Shown: positions 1-11,838, numbered from the stretch's first letter. The stretch: 64,000 nucleotides of DNA from Lentzea albidocapillata (GCF_000719115.1 NZ_JOEA01000013.1:124001-188000); one strand, 5' to 3'. Translations and numbers: made by a program. Notes: generated by a model from the sequence alone, not told the origin.

Positions 1-1125
<1,125 letters not shown>

Positions 1126-1148
1126 TCTAGCTTCACCAGTTCGGCGTG

Positions 1149-1182
1149 AAGCCGGGCCAGCGATCTTCGTTGGCCCGGCTTT
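1149..1182 (+). terminator. tuf terminator
   Basis: A near-perfect GC-rich inverted repeat (AAGCCGGGCCA ... TGGCCCGGCTT) lies 24 bases after the tuf stop and ends in a short T run. It separates tuf from the S10 operon. Confidence 0.85.
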
Positions 1183-1710
1183 CGTCGTCAGGACAAAAAT
1201 TGTGCGGCAGCTCACGTCGGGCTGTCGCAGGCGCGCGGGTGAAGAGCCGTCGTCGGGAACCTGTTGCCGGACAATGAAACCGGCATGGCCGTCGCTCCAC
1301 ATGCGACGGACGACAGCGGCTCACCGGCCAAGATCCGCACGTGATCTGGGTCCAACTCACCCACCCCGATTTGGAGTGCCCCACGTCCGTGTGGCATTCT
1401 TTACGGGTTGCTCAATGAAGGCCGGGCTCGCTTCACCGCGTGTCCGTGTCTTTCGATTGAGCGTCCGCGCCCTGTTAGTGAACGCCTCCTTGCGGAGATG
1501 GGCATCAGGGTGCATGGGCTGTGGTAGGCCCAATCCCACCGGGGAGACCTTGAGTGGGACCGGTATGCGCACCGGGCGCGACACGCCCGACCGCGTGGAC
1601 CGGGCACCATGACACTTCAACAGGGGCGGAGCGCGCCAAGAGGCTGTAAAAGGCCTCATCCGAGGCACCGCCCGCAGCGGTTACGAGAAGCAGAGGAACG
1701 GCAAGCCATT
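1183..1710 (+). other. S10 operon upstream/leader region
   Basis: 528 bases without a convincing gene. The one long plus-strand frame here has no family resemblance. It must hold the S10 promoter. One candidate is TTGGAG (1371-1376), 18 bases, CATTCT (1395-1400), but it is weak. A long leader before rpsJ suggests post-transcriptional control, though no L4-type leader could be verified by eye. Confidence 0.45.
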
Positions 1711-2016
1711 ATGGCGGGACAAAAGATCCGCATCCGGCTCAAGGCCTACGACCACGAAGCGATCGACGCGTCTGCGCGCAAGATCGTGGAGACCGTGACG
1801 CGCACCGGCGCTCGGGTCGTCGGGCCTGTGCCGCTGCCCACTGAGAAGAACGTGTACTGCGTCATCCGCTCGCCGCACAAGTACAAGGACTCGCGCGAGC
1901 ACTTCGAGATGCGCACGCACAAGCGGTTGATCGACATCCTCGACCCGACGCCGAAGACGGTTGACGCGCTCATGCGCATCGACCTGCCGGCCAGCGTCGA
2001 CGTCAACATCCAGTAA
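1711..2016 (+). CDS. rpsJ: 30S ribosomal protein S10
   Basis: S10 of the 30S head, also NusE in antitermination complexes. The 101-residue length and the N-terminus [15 protein letters not shown] match actinobacterial S10 exactly. An in-frame upstream start at 1609 would add 34 unrelated residues and was rejected. First gene of the S10 operon; rplC follows after 27 bases. Confidence 0.98.
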   Translation: MAGQKIRIRLKAYDHEAIDASARKIVETVTRTGARVVGPVPLPTEKNVYCVIRSPHKYKDSREHFEMRTHKRLIDILDPTPKTVDALMRIDLPASVDVNIQ

Positions 2017-2043
2017 GCGTTGGGCGCGGAGAGTAACGAACCA

Positions 2044-2694
2044 ATGTCTGACAGGCAGATGAAGGGCATCCTGGGCACCAAGCTCGGCATGACTCAGGTC
2101 TTCGACGAGAACAACCGGGTTGTCCCGGTGACCGTCGTCAGGGCTGAGCCCAATGTCGTGACCCAGGTTCGCACCGAAGAGAAGGACGGCTACACCGCCG
2201 TCCAGCTGGCGGCCGGCGCGATTGACCCGCGCAAGGTCAACAAGCCCGTTGCTGGGCACTTCGCCAAGGCCGGGGTCACGCCCCGTCGCCACCTGGTGGA
2301 GCTGCGCACGGCGGATGCCAGCGAGTACACGGTCGGCCAGGAGATCACCGCTGAGGTGTTCGAGGCCGGCGCTGTTGTCGACATCACCGGCACCAGCAAG
2401 GGCAAGGGCACCGCGGGTGTCATGAAGCGCCACAACTTCAAGGGCCTCGGCTCCAGCCACGGCACCCAGCGCAAGCACCGCTCGCCGGGTTCCATCGGTG
2501 GCTGTGCCACGCCTGGTCGCGTCTTCAAGGGTCTGCGCATGGCTGGCCGCATGGGCCACGAGCGCGTCACGACCCAGAACCTGAAGGTGCACAAGATCGA
2601 CGTTGAGAACGGCCTGCTGCTCATCAAGGGCGCGGTTCCCGGTCCCAAGGGCGGTCTGGTGTTCGTCAAGACTGCTGCGAAGGGCGGTGCCTGA
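2044..2694 (+). CDS. rplC: 50S ribosomal protein L3
   Basis: L3, an early assembly protein near the peptidyl-transferase centre. 216 residues beginning [21 protein letters not shown] 2044 has a GGAGAG ribosome site (2028-2033) and is preferred to an in-frame TTG at 2020. The extension with [17 protein letters not shown] is present. The stop overlaps the rplD start (TGATG), suggesting translational coupling. Confidence 0.98.
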   Translation: MSDRQMKGILGTKLGMTQVFDENNRVVPVTVVRAEPNVVTQVRTEEKDGYTAVQLAAGAIDPRKVNKPVAGHFAKAGVTPRRHLVELRTADASEYTVGQEITAEVFEAGAVVDITGTSKGKGTAGVMKRHNFKGLGSSHGTQRKHRSPGSIGGCATPGRVFKGLRMAGRMGHERVTTQNLKVHKIDVENGLLLIKGAVPGPKGGLVFVKTAAKGGA

Positions 2695-3380
2695 TGTCGA
2701 CGGTTGAGATCCGCACCCCGGATGGCAAGACGGCCGGCTCGGTCGAGCTGCCCTCCGCCGTGTTCGACGCGCAGGCGAACGTCGCGCTGCTGCACCAGGT
2801 CGTGGTGGCCCAGCAGGCCGCCGCGCGCCAGGGCACGCACTCGACGAAGACCCGCGGCGAAGTTCGTGGTGGCGGCAAGAAGCCGTACCGCCAGAAGGGC
2901 ACCGGTCGTGCCCGCCAGGGTTCGACGCGTGCGCCGCAGTTCGCCGGCGGTGGCATCGTCCACGGCCCGCAGCCGCGCGACTACTCGCAGCGGACGCCCA
3001 AGAAGATGAAGGCCGCTGCTCTGCGTGGCGCCCTCTCCGACCGGGCTCGCGCCAACCAGGTCCACGTCGTGTCCGGCCTGGTGGACGGGGACACCCCGTC
3101 GACCAAGACCGCGCGCAAGGTCCTGGAGTCGGTCACCCAGGCTCGTCGCGTTCTCGTGGTGCTCAACCGCACCGACGAGGTCGCGTGGGTCAGCGTGCGG
3201 AACCTTCAGCACGTGCACGTGATCGCGCCCGACCAGCTCAACACCTACGACGTGCTCGTCAACGACGACGTGGTGTTCACCAAGGACTCGCTCGACGTGT
3301 TCCTCGCCAGCAAGGCCCAGCAGGGTTCTGGCTCGGCCGAGGCCACGGCGACCGCGGTGGACGAGGAGGCCTCGAAGTGA
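2694..3380 (+). CDS. rplD: 50S ribosomal protein L4
   Basis: L4, which lines the exit tunnel and in some bacteria autoregulates the S10 operon. 228 residues; the tunnel loop ([19 protein letters not shown]) lies around residues 50-70. The C-terminus carries an extra Ala/Glu-rich tail. Its start overlaps the rplC stop, and its own stop overlaps the rplW GTG by four bases. Confidence 0.98.
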   Translation: MSTVEIRTPDGKTAGSVELPSAVFDAQANVALLHQVVVAQQAAARQGTHSTKTRGEVRGGGKKPYRQKGTGRARQGSTRAPQFAGGGIVHGPQPRDYSQRTPKKMKAAALRGALSDRARANQVHVVSGLVDGDTPSTKTARKVLESVTQARRVLVVLNRTDEVAWVSVRNLQHVHVIAPDQLNTYDVLVNDDVVFTKDSLDVFLASKAQQGSGSAEATATAVDEEASK

Positions 3381-3676
3381 TCCCCGACCACAGGGACATC
3401 TTGCTCGCGCCCGTGATCTCCGAGAAGTCCTACGGGCTGCTCGAAGAGAACAAGTACACCTTCTTGGTGGCGCCGGGTTCGAACAAGACCCAGATCAAGA
3501 TTGCCGTGGAGAAGGTCTTCGGCGTCAAGGTCGTCAGCGTCAACACCATCAACCGCCAGGGCAAGCGCAAGCGGACCAAGAGCGGTTTCGGCAAGCGCAA
3601 GGACACGAAGCGCGCGATCGTCACGTTGTCGGCTGACAGCAAGACGATCGAGATCTTCGGCGGCCCTGCCGCCTGA
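3377..3676 (+). CDS. rplW: 50S ribosomal protein L23
   Basis: L23, the exit-site protein that docks trigger factor and SRP. 99 residues beginning [18 protein letters not shown] after the start. GTG 3377 overlaps the rplD stop (GTGA) and sits 7 bases after a GAGGAGG ribosome site inside rplD. The longer in-frame extension upstream reads antisense-like composition and was rejected. Confidence 0.97.
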   Translation: MIPDHRDILLAPVISEKSYGLLEENKYTFLVAPGSNKTQIKIAVEKVFGVKVVSVNTINRQGKRKRTKSGFGKRKDTKRAIVTLSADSKTIEIFGGPAA

Positions 3677-3695
3677 TGACGAGGACTGCGTAGAG

Positions 3696-4529
3696 ATGGG
3701 CATTCGCAAGTACAAGCCGACGACGCCTGGTCGTCGCGGTGCGAGCGTCTCCGACTTCGCCGAGATCACTCGGTCGACTCCGGAGAAGTCGCTGATCCGC
3801 CCGCTGCACAAGCTGGGTGGGCGCAACGCGTCGGGCAAGATCACCACGCGTCACAAGGGCGGCGGTCACAAGCGGGCTTACCGCCTGATCGACTTCCGTC
3901 GCAACGACAAGGACGGCGTGCCGGCCAAGGTCGCTCACATCGAGTACGACCCGAACCGCACCGCGCGCATCGCGCTGCTGCACTACGCAGACGGCGAGAA
4001 GCGCTACATCATCGCCCCGGAGAAGCTCAAGCAGGGTGACACGGTTGAGAACGGCCCCAAGGCCGACATCAAGCCGGGTAACAACCTGCCGCTGCGCAAC
4101 ATCCCGGTCGGTTCCGTGATCCACGCGATCGAGCTCCGCCCCGGTGGCGGCGCGAAGATGGCTCGCTCGGCTGGTGCCTCGGTCCAGCTCGTGGCGAAGG
4201 ACGGTCCGTACGCCCAGCTGCGGTTGCCCTCGGGCGAAATCCGCAACGTGGACGTGCGCTGCCGCGCCACGCTCGGCGAGGTCGGCAACAAGGACCACCA
4301 GAACATCAACTGGGGCAAGGCCGGCCGCATGCGGTGGAAGGGCAAGAAGCCCACCGTCCGCGGTGTCGCCATGAACCCCGTTGACCACCCGCATGGTGGT
4401 GGTGAGGGTAAGACCTCCGGTGGTCGCCACCCGGTGAACCCGGCTGGTAAGCCCGAGGGTCGTACCCGCCGCCGTAAGCCAAGCGACAAGCTCATCGTCC
4501 GGCGTCGTCGCACCGGTAAGAAGCGCTGA
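3696..4529 (+). CDS. rplB: 50S ribosomal protein L2
   Basis: L2, which joins the subunits and supports peptidyl transfer. 277 residues from ATG 3696 ([15 protein letters not shown]), the usual family length. The conserved [10 protein letters not shown] segment with the key His lies near residues 230-239, followed by the basic C-terminal tail (RRRRTGKKR). Confidence 0.98.
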   Translation: MGIRKYKPTTPGRRGASVSDFAEITRSTPEKSLIRPLHKLGGRNASGKITTRHKGGGHKRAYRLIDFRRNDKDGVPAKVAHIEYDPNRTARIALLHYADGEKRYIIAPEKLKQGDTVENGPKADIKPGNNLPLRNIPVGSVIHAIELRPGGGAKMARSAGASVQLVAKDGPYAQLRLPSGEIRNVDVRCRATLGEVGNKDHQNINWGKAGRMRWKGKKPTVRGVAMNPVDHPHGGGEGKTSGGRHPVNPAGKPEGRTRRRKPSDKLIVRRRRTGKKR

Positions 4530-4547
4530 GCAGGGAGGGAGTGAAGG

Positions 4548-4829
4548 ATGCCTCGCAGCCTTAAGAAGGGTCCCTTCGTCGACGACCACCTGCTCAAGAA
4601 GGTGGACGTTCAGAACGAAGCGGGCAAGAAGACCGTCATCAAGACGTGGTCCCGCCGATCCACGATCATCCCGGACATGCTGGGTCACACCATCGCGGTG
4701 CACGACGGCCGCAAGCACGTCCCGGTGTTCGTGACCGAGGCGATGGTCGGGCACAAGCTGGGCGAGTTCGCCCCGACCCGCACCTTCAAGGGCCACATCA
4801 AGGACGACCGGAAGTCTCGTCGCCGCTAG
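4548..4829 (+). CDS. rpsS: 30S ribosomal protein S19
   Basis: S19 of the 30S head, which contacts S13 and the A-site finger. 93 residues, full length, beginning [18 protein letters not shown], with the signature [20 protein letters not shown] in the middle. A GGGAGGGAG ribosome site precedes ATG 4548. Confidence 0.98.
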   Translation: MPRSLKKGPFVDDHLLKKVDVQNEAGKKTVIKTWSRRSTIIPDMLGHTIAVHDGRKHVPVFVTEAMVGHKLGEFAPTRTFKGHIKDDRKSRRR

Positions 4830-4863
4830 GCGTCGAACTGAGAAGAGCAAGGGAAAAGCAGCG

Positions 4864-5262
4864 ATGAACGCCCGTAAGGACGCTGAGGCGCAGGAGTTTC
4901 CGCGCGCCGTGGCTCGGGCTCGCTACGTCCGCGACACCCCCATGAAGGTCCGTCGCGTCGTCGAGCTCATCAAGGGTCGTAACGCAAGCGAGGCCCTGGC
5001 CGTGCTCCAGTTCGCGCCCCAGGCCGCCTCTGAGCCGGTCGCGAAGGTGCTCGCCAGCGCCATGGCCAATGCCGAGAACAACATGTCCCTGGACCCCTCG
5101 ACCCTCTGGGTTGCGGTGGCCTATGTGGACGAGGGTCCGACCCTCAAGCGTTTCCGCCCGCGTGCCCAGGGCCGCGCGTACCGGATTCGCAAGCGGACGA
5201 GTCACATCACCATCGAGGTGGAGTCTCGTCCCAAGAAGACCAGCGTGAAGGGAACGCGGTAG
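4864..5262 (+). CDS. rplV: 50S ribosomal protein L22
   Basis: L22, an exit-tunnel protein whose beta-hairpin is the macrolide constriction. 132 residues; the hairpin region ([21 protein letters not shown]) is at residues ~97-117. The stop overlaps the GTG of rpsC by one base. Confidence 0.98.
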   Translation: MNARKDAEAQEFPRAVARARYVRDTPMKVRRVVELIKGRNASEALAVLQFAPQAASEPVAKVLASAMANAENNMSLDPSTLWVAVAYVDEGPTLKRFRPRAQGRAYRIRKRTSHITIEVESRPKKTSVKGTR

Positions 5263-6095
5263 TGGGCCAGAAGATCAACCCGCACGGCTTCCGGCTGGGG
5301 ATCACCACCGACTGGAAGTCCCGCTGGTACGCAGACAAGCAGTACGCCGAGTACGTGGCGGAGGACGTCAAGATCCGTCGCCTGCTCAGCAAGGGCATGG
5401 AGCGTGCCGGCATCTCCAAGGTGGAGATCGAGCGGACCCGTGACCGGGTGCGCGTCGACATCCACACCGCCCGGCCGGGCATCGTCATCGGCCGTCGTGG
5501 TGCCGAGGCGGACCGCATCCGCGGTGAGCTGGAGAAGCTCACCAAGAAGCAGGTCCAGCTGAACATCCTCGAGGTCAAGAGCCCCGAGTCGGACGCGCAG
5601 CTCGTGGCACAGGGTGTCGCCGAGCAGCTGTCCAACCGCGTCGCCTTCCGGCGCGCGATGCGCAAGGCCATTCAGTCGGCCATGCGTTCGCCGCAGGTCA
5701 AGGGCATTCGTGTGCAGTGCGGCGGTCGCCTCGGCGGCGCCGAGATGTCCCGCTCGGAGCACTACCGCGACGGCCGCGTGCCGCTGCACACGCTCCGCGC
5801 CAACATCGACTATGGCTTCTTCGAGGCCCGCACCACGTTCGGCCGTATCGGCGTGAAGGTGTGGATCTACAAGGGCGACATCGTCGGTGGCATCTCGGCC
5901 AAGCGCGCGCTCGACGCGGCCCCCGCACAGGGTGCGGACCGCGCCCCGCGCCGTGACCGTGGCGAGCGTCCGAACCGGGCCCGTCGCTCCGGTGCCAGCG
6001 GCACCACCGCGACGAGCACCGAGGCCGGTCGTGCCGCAGCTGACGCTTCGGCGTCGGCCGAGGCTCCGGCTGCTGCAGAGAAGACGGAGAGCTGA
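5262..6095 (+). CDS. rpsC: 30S ribosomal protein S3
   Basis: S3, part of the mRNA entry helicase. 277 residues beginning [20 protein letters not shown]. The KH domain with [14 protein letters not shown] is around residues 73-87. After residue ~210 there is an Ala/Arg/Thr-rich low-complexity tail of about 65 residues, as in other high-GC actinobacteria. The GTG start overlaps rplV. Confidence 0.98.
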   Translation: MGQKINPHGFRLGITTDWKSRWYADKQYAEYVAEDVKIRRLLSKGMERAGISKVEIERTRDRVRVDIHTARPGIVIGRRGAEADRIRGELEKLTKKQVQLNILEVKSPESDAQLVAQGVAEQLSNRVAFRRAMRKAIQSAMRSPQVKGIRVQCGGRLGGAEMSRSEHYRDGRVPLHTLRANIDYGFFEARTTFGRIGVKVWIYKGDIVGGISAKRALDAAPAQGADRAPRRDRGERPNRARRSGASGTTATSTEAGRAAADASASAEAPAAAEKTES

Positions 6096-6098
6096 GTC

Positions 6099-6518
6099 AT
6101 GCTCATCCCTCGTAGGGTCAAGCACCGCAAGCAGCACCACCCGAAGCGTTCGGGCGCTGCCAAGGGCGGCACGAAGGTCACCTTCGGTGAGTACGGCATC
6201 CAGGCTCTCGAGCCCGCCTACGTCACCAACCGGCAGATCGAGTCCGCTCGTATCGCCATCACGCGTCACATCCGTCGTGGCGGCAAGGTCTGGATCAACA
6301 TCTTCCCGGACCGCCCGCTGACGAAGAAGCCGGCCGAGACCCGCATGGGTTCCGGTAAGGGTTCGCCGGAGTGGTGGGTCGCGAACGTCAAGCCGGGTCG
6401 CGTCATGTTCGAGATGGCCTTCCCGAACGAGCAGGTGGCCCGCGAGGCTCTTCGCCGCGCGATCCACAAGCTCCCGATGAAGTGCCGCATCGTTACGCGT
6501 GAGGGTGGTGAGTTCTGA
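6099..6518 (+). CDS. rplP: 50S ribosomal protein L16
   Basis: L16, at the A-site and needed for late 50S assembly. 139 residues, the standard length, beginning [17 protein letters not shown], with [19 protein letters not shown] in the core. It starts 3 bases after rpsC, and its TGA overlaps the rpmC ATG (TGATG). Confidence 0.98.
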   Translation: MLIPRRVKHRKQHHPKRSGAAKGGTKVTFGEYGIQALEPAYVTNRQIESARIAITRHIRRGGKVWINIFPDRPLTKKPAETRMGSGKGSPEWWVANVKPGRVMFEMAFPNEQVAREALRRAIHKLPMKCRIVTREGGEF

Positions 6519-6760
6519 TGGCAGCGGGTACTACCGCTTCCGAGCTGCGTGAGCTCACCGAGGAAGAGCTCGTGCTGCGTCTGAAGGAATCGAAGGAAGA
6601 GCTGTTCAACCTTCGTTTCCAGATGGCCACGGGCCAGCTCGACAACAACCGGCGTCTGCGCACGGTCCGGCATGACATTGCCCGGATCTACACCGTGATG
6701 CGGGAGCGGGAGCTCGGGCTCTCCGTTACGCCGGATTCCACTGGTGAGGGTGCGGCATGA
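6518..6760 (+). CDS. rpmC: 50S ribosomal protein L29
   Basis: L29, a two-helix exit-site protein. 80 residues with ELREL..EEL and the family signature [19 protein letters not shown] short extra C-terminal tail is normal in this phylum. It overlaps rplP by 1 base and rpsQ by 4 bases (ATGA). Confidence 0.97.
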   Translation: MAAGTTASELRELTEEELVLRLKESKEELFNLRFQMATGQLDNNRRLRTVRHDIARIYTVMRERELGLSVTPDSTGEGAA

Positions 6761-7038
6761 CCGAAAGCAACGAAGTCCAGACCGAGAAGCGCAACGACCG
6801 CAAGGTCCGTGAGGGCCTCGTCGTGTCCGACAAGATGGACAAGACGATCGTGGTCGCGCTCGAGGACCGCAAGAAGCACCCGCGTTACTCCAAGATCATG
6901 CGCTCCACCACCAAGGTGAAGGTGCACGACGAGGAGAACTCGGCGGGCGTCGGCGACCGCGTCCTGCTCATGGAGACCCGGCCCCTGTCGGCGACCAAGC
7001 GCTGGCGTCTCGTGCAGATCCTCGAGAAGGCCAAGTAG
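6757..7038 (+). CDS. rpsQ: 30S ribosomal protein S17
   Basis: S17, a primary 16S rRNA binder. 93 residues, with the OB-fold core [17 protein letters not shown] and the motif [18 protein letters not shown]. The N-terminus is extended by ~17 residues. Its start overlaps the rpmC stop. It is the last gene of the S10 group; 85 bases separate it from rplN. Confidence 0.97.
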   Translation: MTESNEVQTEKRNDRKVREGLVVSDKMDKTIVVALEDRKKHPRYSKIMRSTTKVKVHDEENSAGVGDRVLLMETRPLSATKRWRLVQILEKAK

Positions 7039-7123
7039 TCCCCATAAGGGATTAGACACTGTAGACAGACCGAGCCCGTCGGGTCGGAAATCCGGCGGGC
7101 CAGGAATGGTCAGGAGCAAGTAA

Positions 7124-7492
7124 GTGATTCAGCAGGAGTCGCGACTTCGTGTCGCCGACAACACTGGTGCAAAGGAAATCCTTTGCATCCGTGTTCTCGG
7201 TGGTTCGGGTCGCCGCTACGCGGGCATCGGCGACATCATCGTCGCGACCGTCAAGGACGCGATCCCCGGTGCCGGTGTGAAGAAGGGTGACGTCGTCAAG
7301 GCCGTCATCGTCCGCACCGTCAAGGAGCGCCGTCGTCCGGATGGCTCGTACATCCGCTTCGACGAGAACGCCGCCGTGCTCATCAAGAACGACAACGAGC
7401 CCCGCGGTACCCGCATCTTCGGCCCGGTCGGTCGCGAGCTGCGCGACAAGAAGTTCATGAAGATCATCTCGCTGGCTCCGGAGGTGCTCTGA
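7124..7492 (+). CDS. rplN: 50S ribosomal protein L14
   Basis: L14, which forms inter-subunit bridges and binds RsfS. 122 residues, the invariant family length, beginning [17 protein letters not shown] after a GTG start. The GTG at 7124 follows an AGGAG site at 7112-7116. First gene of the spc group. Confidence 0.98.
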   Translation: MIQQESRLRVADNTGAKEILCIRVLGGSGRRYAGIGDIIVATVKDAIPGAGVKKGDVVKAVIVRTVKERRRPDGSYIRFDENAAVLIKNDNEPRGTRIFGPVGRELRDKKFMKIISLAPEVL

Positions 7493-7494
7493 CC

Positions 7495-7809
7495 ATGAAG
7501 GTGAAGAAGGGCGACACGGTCGTCGTTATCGCCGGCAAGGACAAGGGCGCGAAGGGCAAGGTCATCCAGGCCTACCCGGAGACCGGCAAGGTCCTGGTCG
7601 AGGGCGTCAACCGGATCAAGAAGCACACCAAGATCACGCAGACCCAGCGGGGCGCGCAGTCTGGTGGCATCGTGACCCAGGAAGCTCCGGTCAACGTCTC
7701 CAACGTGATGGTGGTCGACTCGGACGGCAAGCCGACCCGTGTTGGTTACCGGACGAACGACGAGGGCAAGCGGGTCCGCATTTCCCGTCGTAACGGGAAG
7801 GACATCTGA
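7495..7809 (+). CDS. rplX: 50S ribosomal protein L24
   Basis: L24, an assembly initiator with a KOW motif. 104 residues; the KOW core [20 protein letters not shown] occupies residues 4-23. It lies 2 bases after rplN and 2 bases before rplE, a tight operon arrangement. Confidence 0.98.
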   Translation: MKVKKGDTVVVIAGKDKGAKGKVIQAYPETGKVLVEGVNRIKKHTKITQTQRGAQSGGIVTQEAPVNVSNVMVVDSDGKPTRVGYRTNDEGKRVRISRRNGKDI

Positions 7810-7811
7810 TC

Positions 7812-8375
7812 ATGACTACCGCAGAGAAGATCATCCCGCGGCTCAAGACGCGCTACCGCGCCGAGGTGAAGGCCGAGCTGCAGAAGCAGTTCGACTTCTC
7901 CAACGTGATGCAGATCCCGGGCGTCGTGAAGGTCGTCGTCAACATGGGTGTCGGCGACGCCGCCCGTGACGGCAAGCTGATCGAGGGTGCCGTCAGGGAC
8001 CTGTCGATCATCACCGGCCAGCGTCCCGAGGTCCGCCGGGCCCGCAAGTCCATCGCGCAGTTCAAGCTGCGTGAAGGCATGCCGATCGGTGCGCGCGTCA
8101 CGCTGCGCGGCGACCGCATGTGGGAGTTCCTCGACCGTCTGCTGACGATCGCGCTGCCCCGTATCCGCGACTTCCGCGGCCTCTCGGGCAAGCAGTTCGA
8201 CGGCAACGGCAACTACACGTTCGGTCTGAACGAGCAGTCGATGTTCCACGAGATCGACCCGGACGCTATCGACCGGCCTCGCGGCATGGACATCACCGTC
8301 GTCACCACCGCCACGAACGACGAGGAGGGCCGGGCGCTGCTGAAGCACCTGGGCTTCCCGTTCAAGGAGAACTGA
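7812..8375 (+). CDS. rplE: 50S ribosomal protein L5
   Basis: L5, the central protuberance protein that binds 5S rRNA. 187 residues with [21 protein letters not shown], the [20 protein letters not shown] segment and [20 protein letters not shown]. Full length. Confidence 0.98.
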   Translation: MTTAEKIIPRLKTRYRAEVKAELQKQFDFSNVMQIPGVVKVVVNMGVGDAARDGKLIEGAVRDLSIITGQRPEVRRARKSIAQFKLREGMPIGARVTLRGDRMWEFLDRLLTIALPRIRDFRGLSGKQFDGNGNYTFGLNEQSMFHEIDPDAIDRPRGMDITVVTTATNDEEGRALLKHLGFPFKEN

Positions 8376-8379
8376 CTCG

Positions 8380-8565
8380 ATGGCCAAGAAGGCGTTGATC
8401 AACAAGGCCGCGAAGAAGCCGAAGTTCAAGGTCCGGGGTTACACCCGGTGCCAGCGTTGCGGGCGCCCTCACGCGGTGTTCCGCAAGTTCGGCCTCTGCC
8501 GGATCTGCCTGCGCGAGATGGCTCACCGCGGTGAGCTGCCTGGCGTGAGCAAGTCCAGCTGGTAA
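8380..8565 (+). CDS. rpsZ: 30S ribosomal protein S14, zinc-binding short form
   Basis: S14 type Z, a 61-residue zinc-ribbon form. The four zinc ligands Cys24, Cys27, Cys40 and Cys43 are all present (CQRC ... CRIC), so this is the C+ version that makes the cell's S14 zinc-dependent. Such genomes often carry a Cys-free paralogue under Zur control, which is not in this window. Confidence 0.98.
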   Translation: MAKKALINKAAKKPKFKVRGYTRCQRCGRPHAVFRKFGLCRICLREMAHRGELPGVSKSSW

Positions 8566-8612
8566 TCCAAAGCTTCATTACTTCGCTGTAGGCCCGCACA
8601 CGACCGTCCTGT

Positions 8613-8634
8613 CCTCTCCCCCTCGGGGGAGAGG
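8613..8634 (+). other. intercistronic hairpin in spc operon
   Basis: CCTCTCCCC and GGGGAGAGG form a 9-bp stem with a 4-base loop in the 124-base gap between rpsZ and rpsH. No T run follows, so it looks more like an mRNA-processing or translational element than a terminator. In E. coli the spc operon is regulated by S8 binding at rplE; no S8 site was recognised here. Confidence 0.4.
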
Positions 8635-8689
8635 GCGGGTCTGGACCCTGAGCCGGTGAACCGCAGCGAGAAAGGTTGACCAGGTCACC

Positions 8690-9088
8690 ATGACGATGAC
8701 CGATCCAATCGCAGACATGCTCACTCGTCTGCGGAACGCGAACTCGGCTTACCACGACAAGGTCGTGATGCCGCACTCCAAGATCAAGGCGAACATCGCC
8801 GAGATCCTCAAGCGCGAGGGCTACATCGCCTCGTACCGCGACGAGGACGGCGAGGTGGCCAAGAACCTGGTCGTCGAGCTGAAGTACGGCCCGAACCGTG
8901 AGCGCAGCATCGCCGGCCTCCGCCGCGTGTCCAAGCCCGGTCTGCGTGTGTACGCGAAGTCCACTGGCCTGCCCCGAGTTCTCGGTGGCCTCGGCGTGGC
9001 GATCATTTCGACCTCTGGCGGTCTCATGACCGACCGTCAGGCCAACAAGGCAGGCGTGGGCGGAGAAGTCCTCGCCTACGTTTGGTAA
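8690..9088 (+). CDS. rpsH: 30S ribosomal protein S8
   Basis: S8, a central-domain assembly protein and known spc-operon repressor in enterobacteria. 132 residues beginning [18 protein letters not shown]. The C-terminal signature [20 protein letters not shown] is intact. An in-frame ATG lies six bases further in; the first fits the usual MTMTD start. Confidence 0.98.
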   Translation: MTMTDPIADMLTRLRNANSAYHDKVVMPHSKIKANIAEILKREGYIASYRDEDGEVAKNLVVELKYGPNRERSIAGLRRVSKPGLRVYAKSTGLPRVLGGLGVAIISTSGGLMTDRQANKAGVGGEVLAYVW

Positions 9089-9100
9089 GGGGGAGTAGAC

Positions 9101-9640
9101 ATGTCGCGCATCGGTAAGCAGCCGATCATTGTCCCCTCCGGGGTCGACGTGAACATCGCCGGCCAGGACGTCAGCATCAAGGGCCCCAAGGGTCTCCTGA
9201 CGCTCACGCTCGCTGAGCCGATCATCGTCGAGAAGGCCGAAGACGGCACTCTCGAGGTCAAGCGCCCGAACGACGAGCGGCGCAACCGCGCGCTCCACGG
9301 CCTGTCGCGCACGCTCGTGCACAACATGGTCGTCGGCGTGACCCAGGGTTACGAAAAGAAGATGGAAATCCACGGCGTCGGTTACCGCGTCGCGCTCAAG
9401 GGCTCTGAGCTCGAGTTCGCGCTCGGTTACTCGCACCCCGTCAAGGTGGAGGCCCCCGCGGGCATCACCTTCACGGTCGAGACCCCGACCCGGTTCTCCG
9501 TCTCGGGTATCGACAAGCAGCTGGTCGGTGAGGTTGCCGCCAACATCCGCAAGCTGCGCAAGCCCGACCCGTACAAGGGTAAGGGCGTCCGGTACTCGGG
9601 CGAGAAGATCCGTCGCAAGGTCGGAAAGACGGGTAAGTGA
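9101..9640 (+). CDS. rplF: 50S ribosomal protein L6
   Basis: L6, near the GTPase centre. 179 residues with two RRM-like repeats. It begins [17 protein letters not shown] and carries the conserved C-terminal [30 protein letters not shown] ribosome site precedes ATG 9101. Confidence 0.98.
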   Translation: MSRIGKQPIIVPSGVDVNIAGQDVSIKGPKGLLTLTLAEPIIVEKAEDGTLEVKRPNDERRNRALHGLSRTLVHNMVVGVTQGYEKKMEIHGVGYRVALKGSELEFALGYSHPVKVEAPAGITFTVETPTRFSVSGIDKQLVGEVAANIRKLRKPDPYKGKGVRYSGEKIRRKVGKTGK

Positions 9641-9641
9641 C

Positions 9642-10043
9642 ATGAGCGAGTCGACTGTTACGAAGCGCAAGCCGGTGGGCAAGGACATCTCCACCAGGCG
9701 TCGTGTTGCGAAGGCCCGTCGCCACTTCCGCCTCCGCAAGAAGGTCAACGGCACCGCCGAGCGTCCGCGCCTGGCCGTGCACCGTTCGTCGAAGCACATC
9801 ACCGTGCAGATCATCGACGACCTGAAGGGCCACACGATCGCGGCCGCTTCCTCCATGGAAGCCGACGTCCGTGCCCTGGATGGCGACAAGAAGGCCCGTG
9901 CGGCCAAGGTCGGCCAGCTGGCCGCGGCCCGCGCCAAGGACGCCGGCGTCACGGCGGTCGTGTTCGACCGCGGTGGCAACGCGTACCACGGCAGGATCGC
10001 TGCTCTGGCGGATGCCGCTCGCGAGGCGGGGCTGGAGTTCTGA
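9642..10043 (+). CDS. rplR: 50S ribosomal protein L18
   Basis: L18, a 5S rRNA binder. 133 residues from ATG 9642, one base after the rplF stop. The core [20 protein letters not shown] and the end [21 protein letters not shown] are diagnostic. Upstream in-frame starts fall inside rplF and are rejected. Confidence 0.98.
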   Translation: MSESTVTKRKPVGKDISTRRRVAKARRHFRLRKKVNGTAERPRLAVHRSSKHITVQIIDDLKGHTIAAASSMEADVRALDGDKKARAAKVGQLAAARAKDAGVTAVVFDRGGNAYHGRIAALADAAREAGLEF

Positions 10044-10077
10044 CAATGATCATCACTGGAATTGAGAGGGACGCCTG

Positions 10078-10686
10078 ATGCCAGGACGTACGCGTCGCGA
10101 AGGCGGCGGGGGCGAGCGCGGAGAGCGCCGCGACCGTCGTGACGGCGGCCGCGGCGGCGCGGCCCAGGAGAAGACCCCCCACATCGAGCGCGTGGTTGCT
10201 ATCAACCGCGTCTCGAAGGTGGTCAAGGGTGGTCGTCGGTTCAGCTTCACCGCGCTCGTCGTGGTGGGTGACGGCGACGGCATGGTCGGCGTCGGTTACG
10301 GCAAGGCCAAGGAAGTTCCCGCGGCCATCGCCAAGGGTGTCGAAGAGGCGAAGAAGAACTTCTTCCGCGTACCTCGCATCGCCGGCACGATCCCGCACCC
10401 GATCACGGGCAGGAAGGCCGCCGGCGAGGTTCTGCTTCGTCCGGCATCGGCCGGTACCGGTGTCATCGCGGGTGGCGCTGTCCGCGCCGTCCTCGAGTGC
10501 GCCGGCGTGCACGACGTGCTGTCGAAGTCGCTCGGCTCCGACAACGCGATCAACATCGTGCACGCGACCGTGGCGGCCCTCAAGGGTCTGCAGCGTCCGG
10601 AAGAGGTCGCGGCCCGTCGTGGCCTGCCTCTCGAGGATGTCGCCCCCGCCGGCATGATCCGCGCTCGCGCGGGCCAGGGGGTGTGA
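10078..10686 (+). CDS. rpsE: 30S ribosomal protein S5
   Basis: S5, a fidelity protein at the mRNA entry. 202 residues. An Arg/Gly-rich N-terminal extension (~35 residues) precedes the dsRNA-binding core [20 protein letters not shown], then [21 protein letters not shown] site precedes ATG 10078. Confidence 0.98.
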   Translation: MPGRTRREGGGGERGERRDRRDGGRGGAAQEKTPHIERVVAINRVSKVVKGGRRFSFTALVVVGDGDGMVGVGYGKAKEVPAAIAKGVEEAKKNFFRVPRIAGTIPHPITGRKAAGEVLLRPASAGTGVIAGGAVRAVLECAGVHDVLSKSLGSDNAINIVHATVAALKGLQRPEEVAARRGLPLEDVAPAGMIRARAGQGV

Positions 10687-10688
10687 TC

Positions 10689-10874
10689 ATGGCTCAGCTC
10701 AAGATCACTCAGGTGAAGAGCACCATCGGTACCAAGCACAACCACCGCGAGTCGATGCGCACCCTCGGGCTGCGCAAGATCCGTCAGTCGGTCGTGCGTG
10801 AGGACACCCCCCAGGTTCTCGGCCTGATCAACGCCGTGCGCCACCTGGTGGTTGTCGAGGAGGTCCAGTCGTGA
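10689..10874 (+). CDS. rpmD: 50S ribosomal protein L30
   Basis: L30, a small peripheral 50S protein. 61 residues from ATG 10689: [20 protein letters not shown]. It starts 2 bases after rpsE and overlaps rplO by 4 bases (GTGA). The longer upstream frame belongs to a shadow of rpsE. Confidence 0.97.
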   Translation: MAQLKITQVKSTIGTKHNHRESMRTLGLRKIRQSVVREDTPQVLGLINAVRHLVVVEEVQS

Positions 10875-11314
10875 CCATCAAGATTCACGATCTGCGTCCG
10901 GCCCCCGGCGCCAAGACCGCCAAGACCCGCGTCGGTCGTGGTGAGGGCTCCAAGGGCAAGACCGCCGGCCGCGGTACGAAGGGCACGGGCGCTCGCAAGA
11001 ACGTCTCGCCGCGCTTCGAAGGTGGCCAGATGCCGCTGCACATGCGGCTCCCGAAGCTCAAGGGCTTCAAGAACCCGTTCCGCACCGAGTACCAGGTCGT
11101 GAACGTCTCCTCGATCGCTGCCTCCTTCCCGGAGGGCGGCTCGGTGGACGTTCCCGCGCTGGTGCTGGCCGGGCTGGTCCGCAAGGGCTCGCTCGTCAAG
11201 GTGCTGGGTGACGGCGACGTCAGCGTGAAGCTGGATGTCACGGCTGACAAGTTCTCCAAGACCGCTGTGGAGAAGTTGGCGGCTGCTGGTGGGTCTTCCA
11301 CCGTGGCTTCCTGA
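10871..11314 (+). CDS. rplO: 50S ribosomal protein L15
   Basis: L15, a late assembly protein. 147 residues beginning [23 protein letters not shown] after a GTG start, with the Gly/Lys-rich rRNA-binding N-terminal half ([15 protein letters not shown]). The GTG overlaps the rpmD stop. It is followed by a terminator, so secY is not in the same primary transcript. Confidence 0.98.
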   Translation: MTIKIHDLRPAPGAKTAKTRVGRGEGSKGKTAGRGTKGTGARKNVSPRFEGGQMPLHMRLPKLKGFKNPFRTEYQVVNVSSIAASFPEGGSVDVPALVLAGLVRKGSLVKVLGDGDVSVKLDVTADKFSKTAVEKLAAAGGSSTVAS

Positions 11315-11334
11315 TTGCCGCTGGTACTTGTCTG

Positions 11335-11366
11335 AAGGGCCCTGAGGCTTTGCCTCGGGGCCCTTT
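11335..11366 (+). terminator. spc operon terminator after rplO
   Basis: AAGGGCCC-TGAGG and CCTCG-GGGCCCTTT arms around a short CTTTG loop, 21 bases after the rplO stop and ending in TTT. It explains why secY has its own promoter region. Confidence 0.85.
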
Positions 11367-11455
11367 GGCGTTGGGTCGCGGGTTCGTGCTGTGGGGCGCC
11401 TTGCGGGCGGCGACCTTGTGCTGTGGTCACCTTGCGGGCGGCCTGGTCGCCTTGC

Positions 11456-11530
11456 GTGCTTCCCCTGGGGGCGCTGCCCCCAGACCCCCGGCAATCTGAT
11501 CAGGGGGTCCACGCCGTGCGTAGGTAGATG
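11456..11530. repeat. dispersed intergenic GC repeat, copy 1
   Basis: A G-run/C-run hairpin (CTGGGGGCGCTGCCCCCAG), then ACCCCCGGCAATCTGATCA and a tail ending CGTGCGTAGG-TAGATG. It aligns closely with 20,216-20,300 downstream of truA. Similar intergenic hairpins are common in GC-rich actinobacteria. It lies in the rplO-secY gap. Confidence 0.6.
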
Positions 11531-11838
11531 AAAAGCGTGTCGAGTTGACACCCCTTGGGGAACTTTGAGGCGTCCGCTGACGTTCGCGGACGGCGTAATC
11601 ACTGCTCGTAGCACGGATTTGCGGGGTGTGCTACCCCGGATGGCCTAGTGGTTCCGTCAGAGATCAACGAGTTGGAACCTGTGATTGGCCACTGGGTACG
11701 GGCTGGTCCTGGAGGGCTGTTAGAGTCGCGGGCTGAACCCGGATGTCCTCCGGGTTGCTTGGTCGTGGCTACCTGACTCGGCCTGCCAACTACCGCATGC
11801 GCCGGTCCCTGGGGGTCGGCAACGCTCAGGAGGTTCGC
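11531..11838 (+). promoter_or_regulatory. secY upstream region
   Basis: About 300 bases between the repeat and secY with no convincing gene. TAGAGT (11721-11726) resembles an actinobacterial -10 box, with no clear -35 at the right spacing. An in-frame ATG at 11743 would add 32 residues to SecY, but the region looks like leader sequence. Confidence 0.4.
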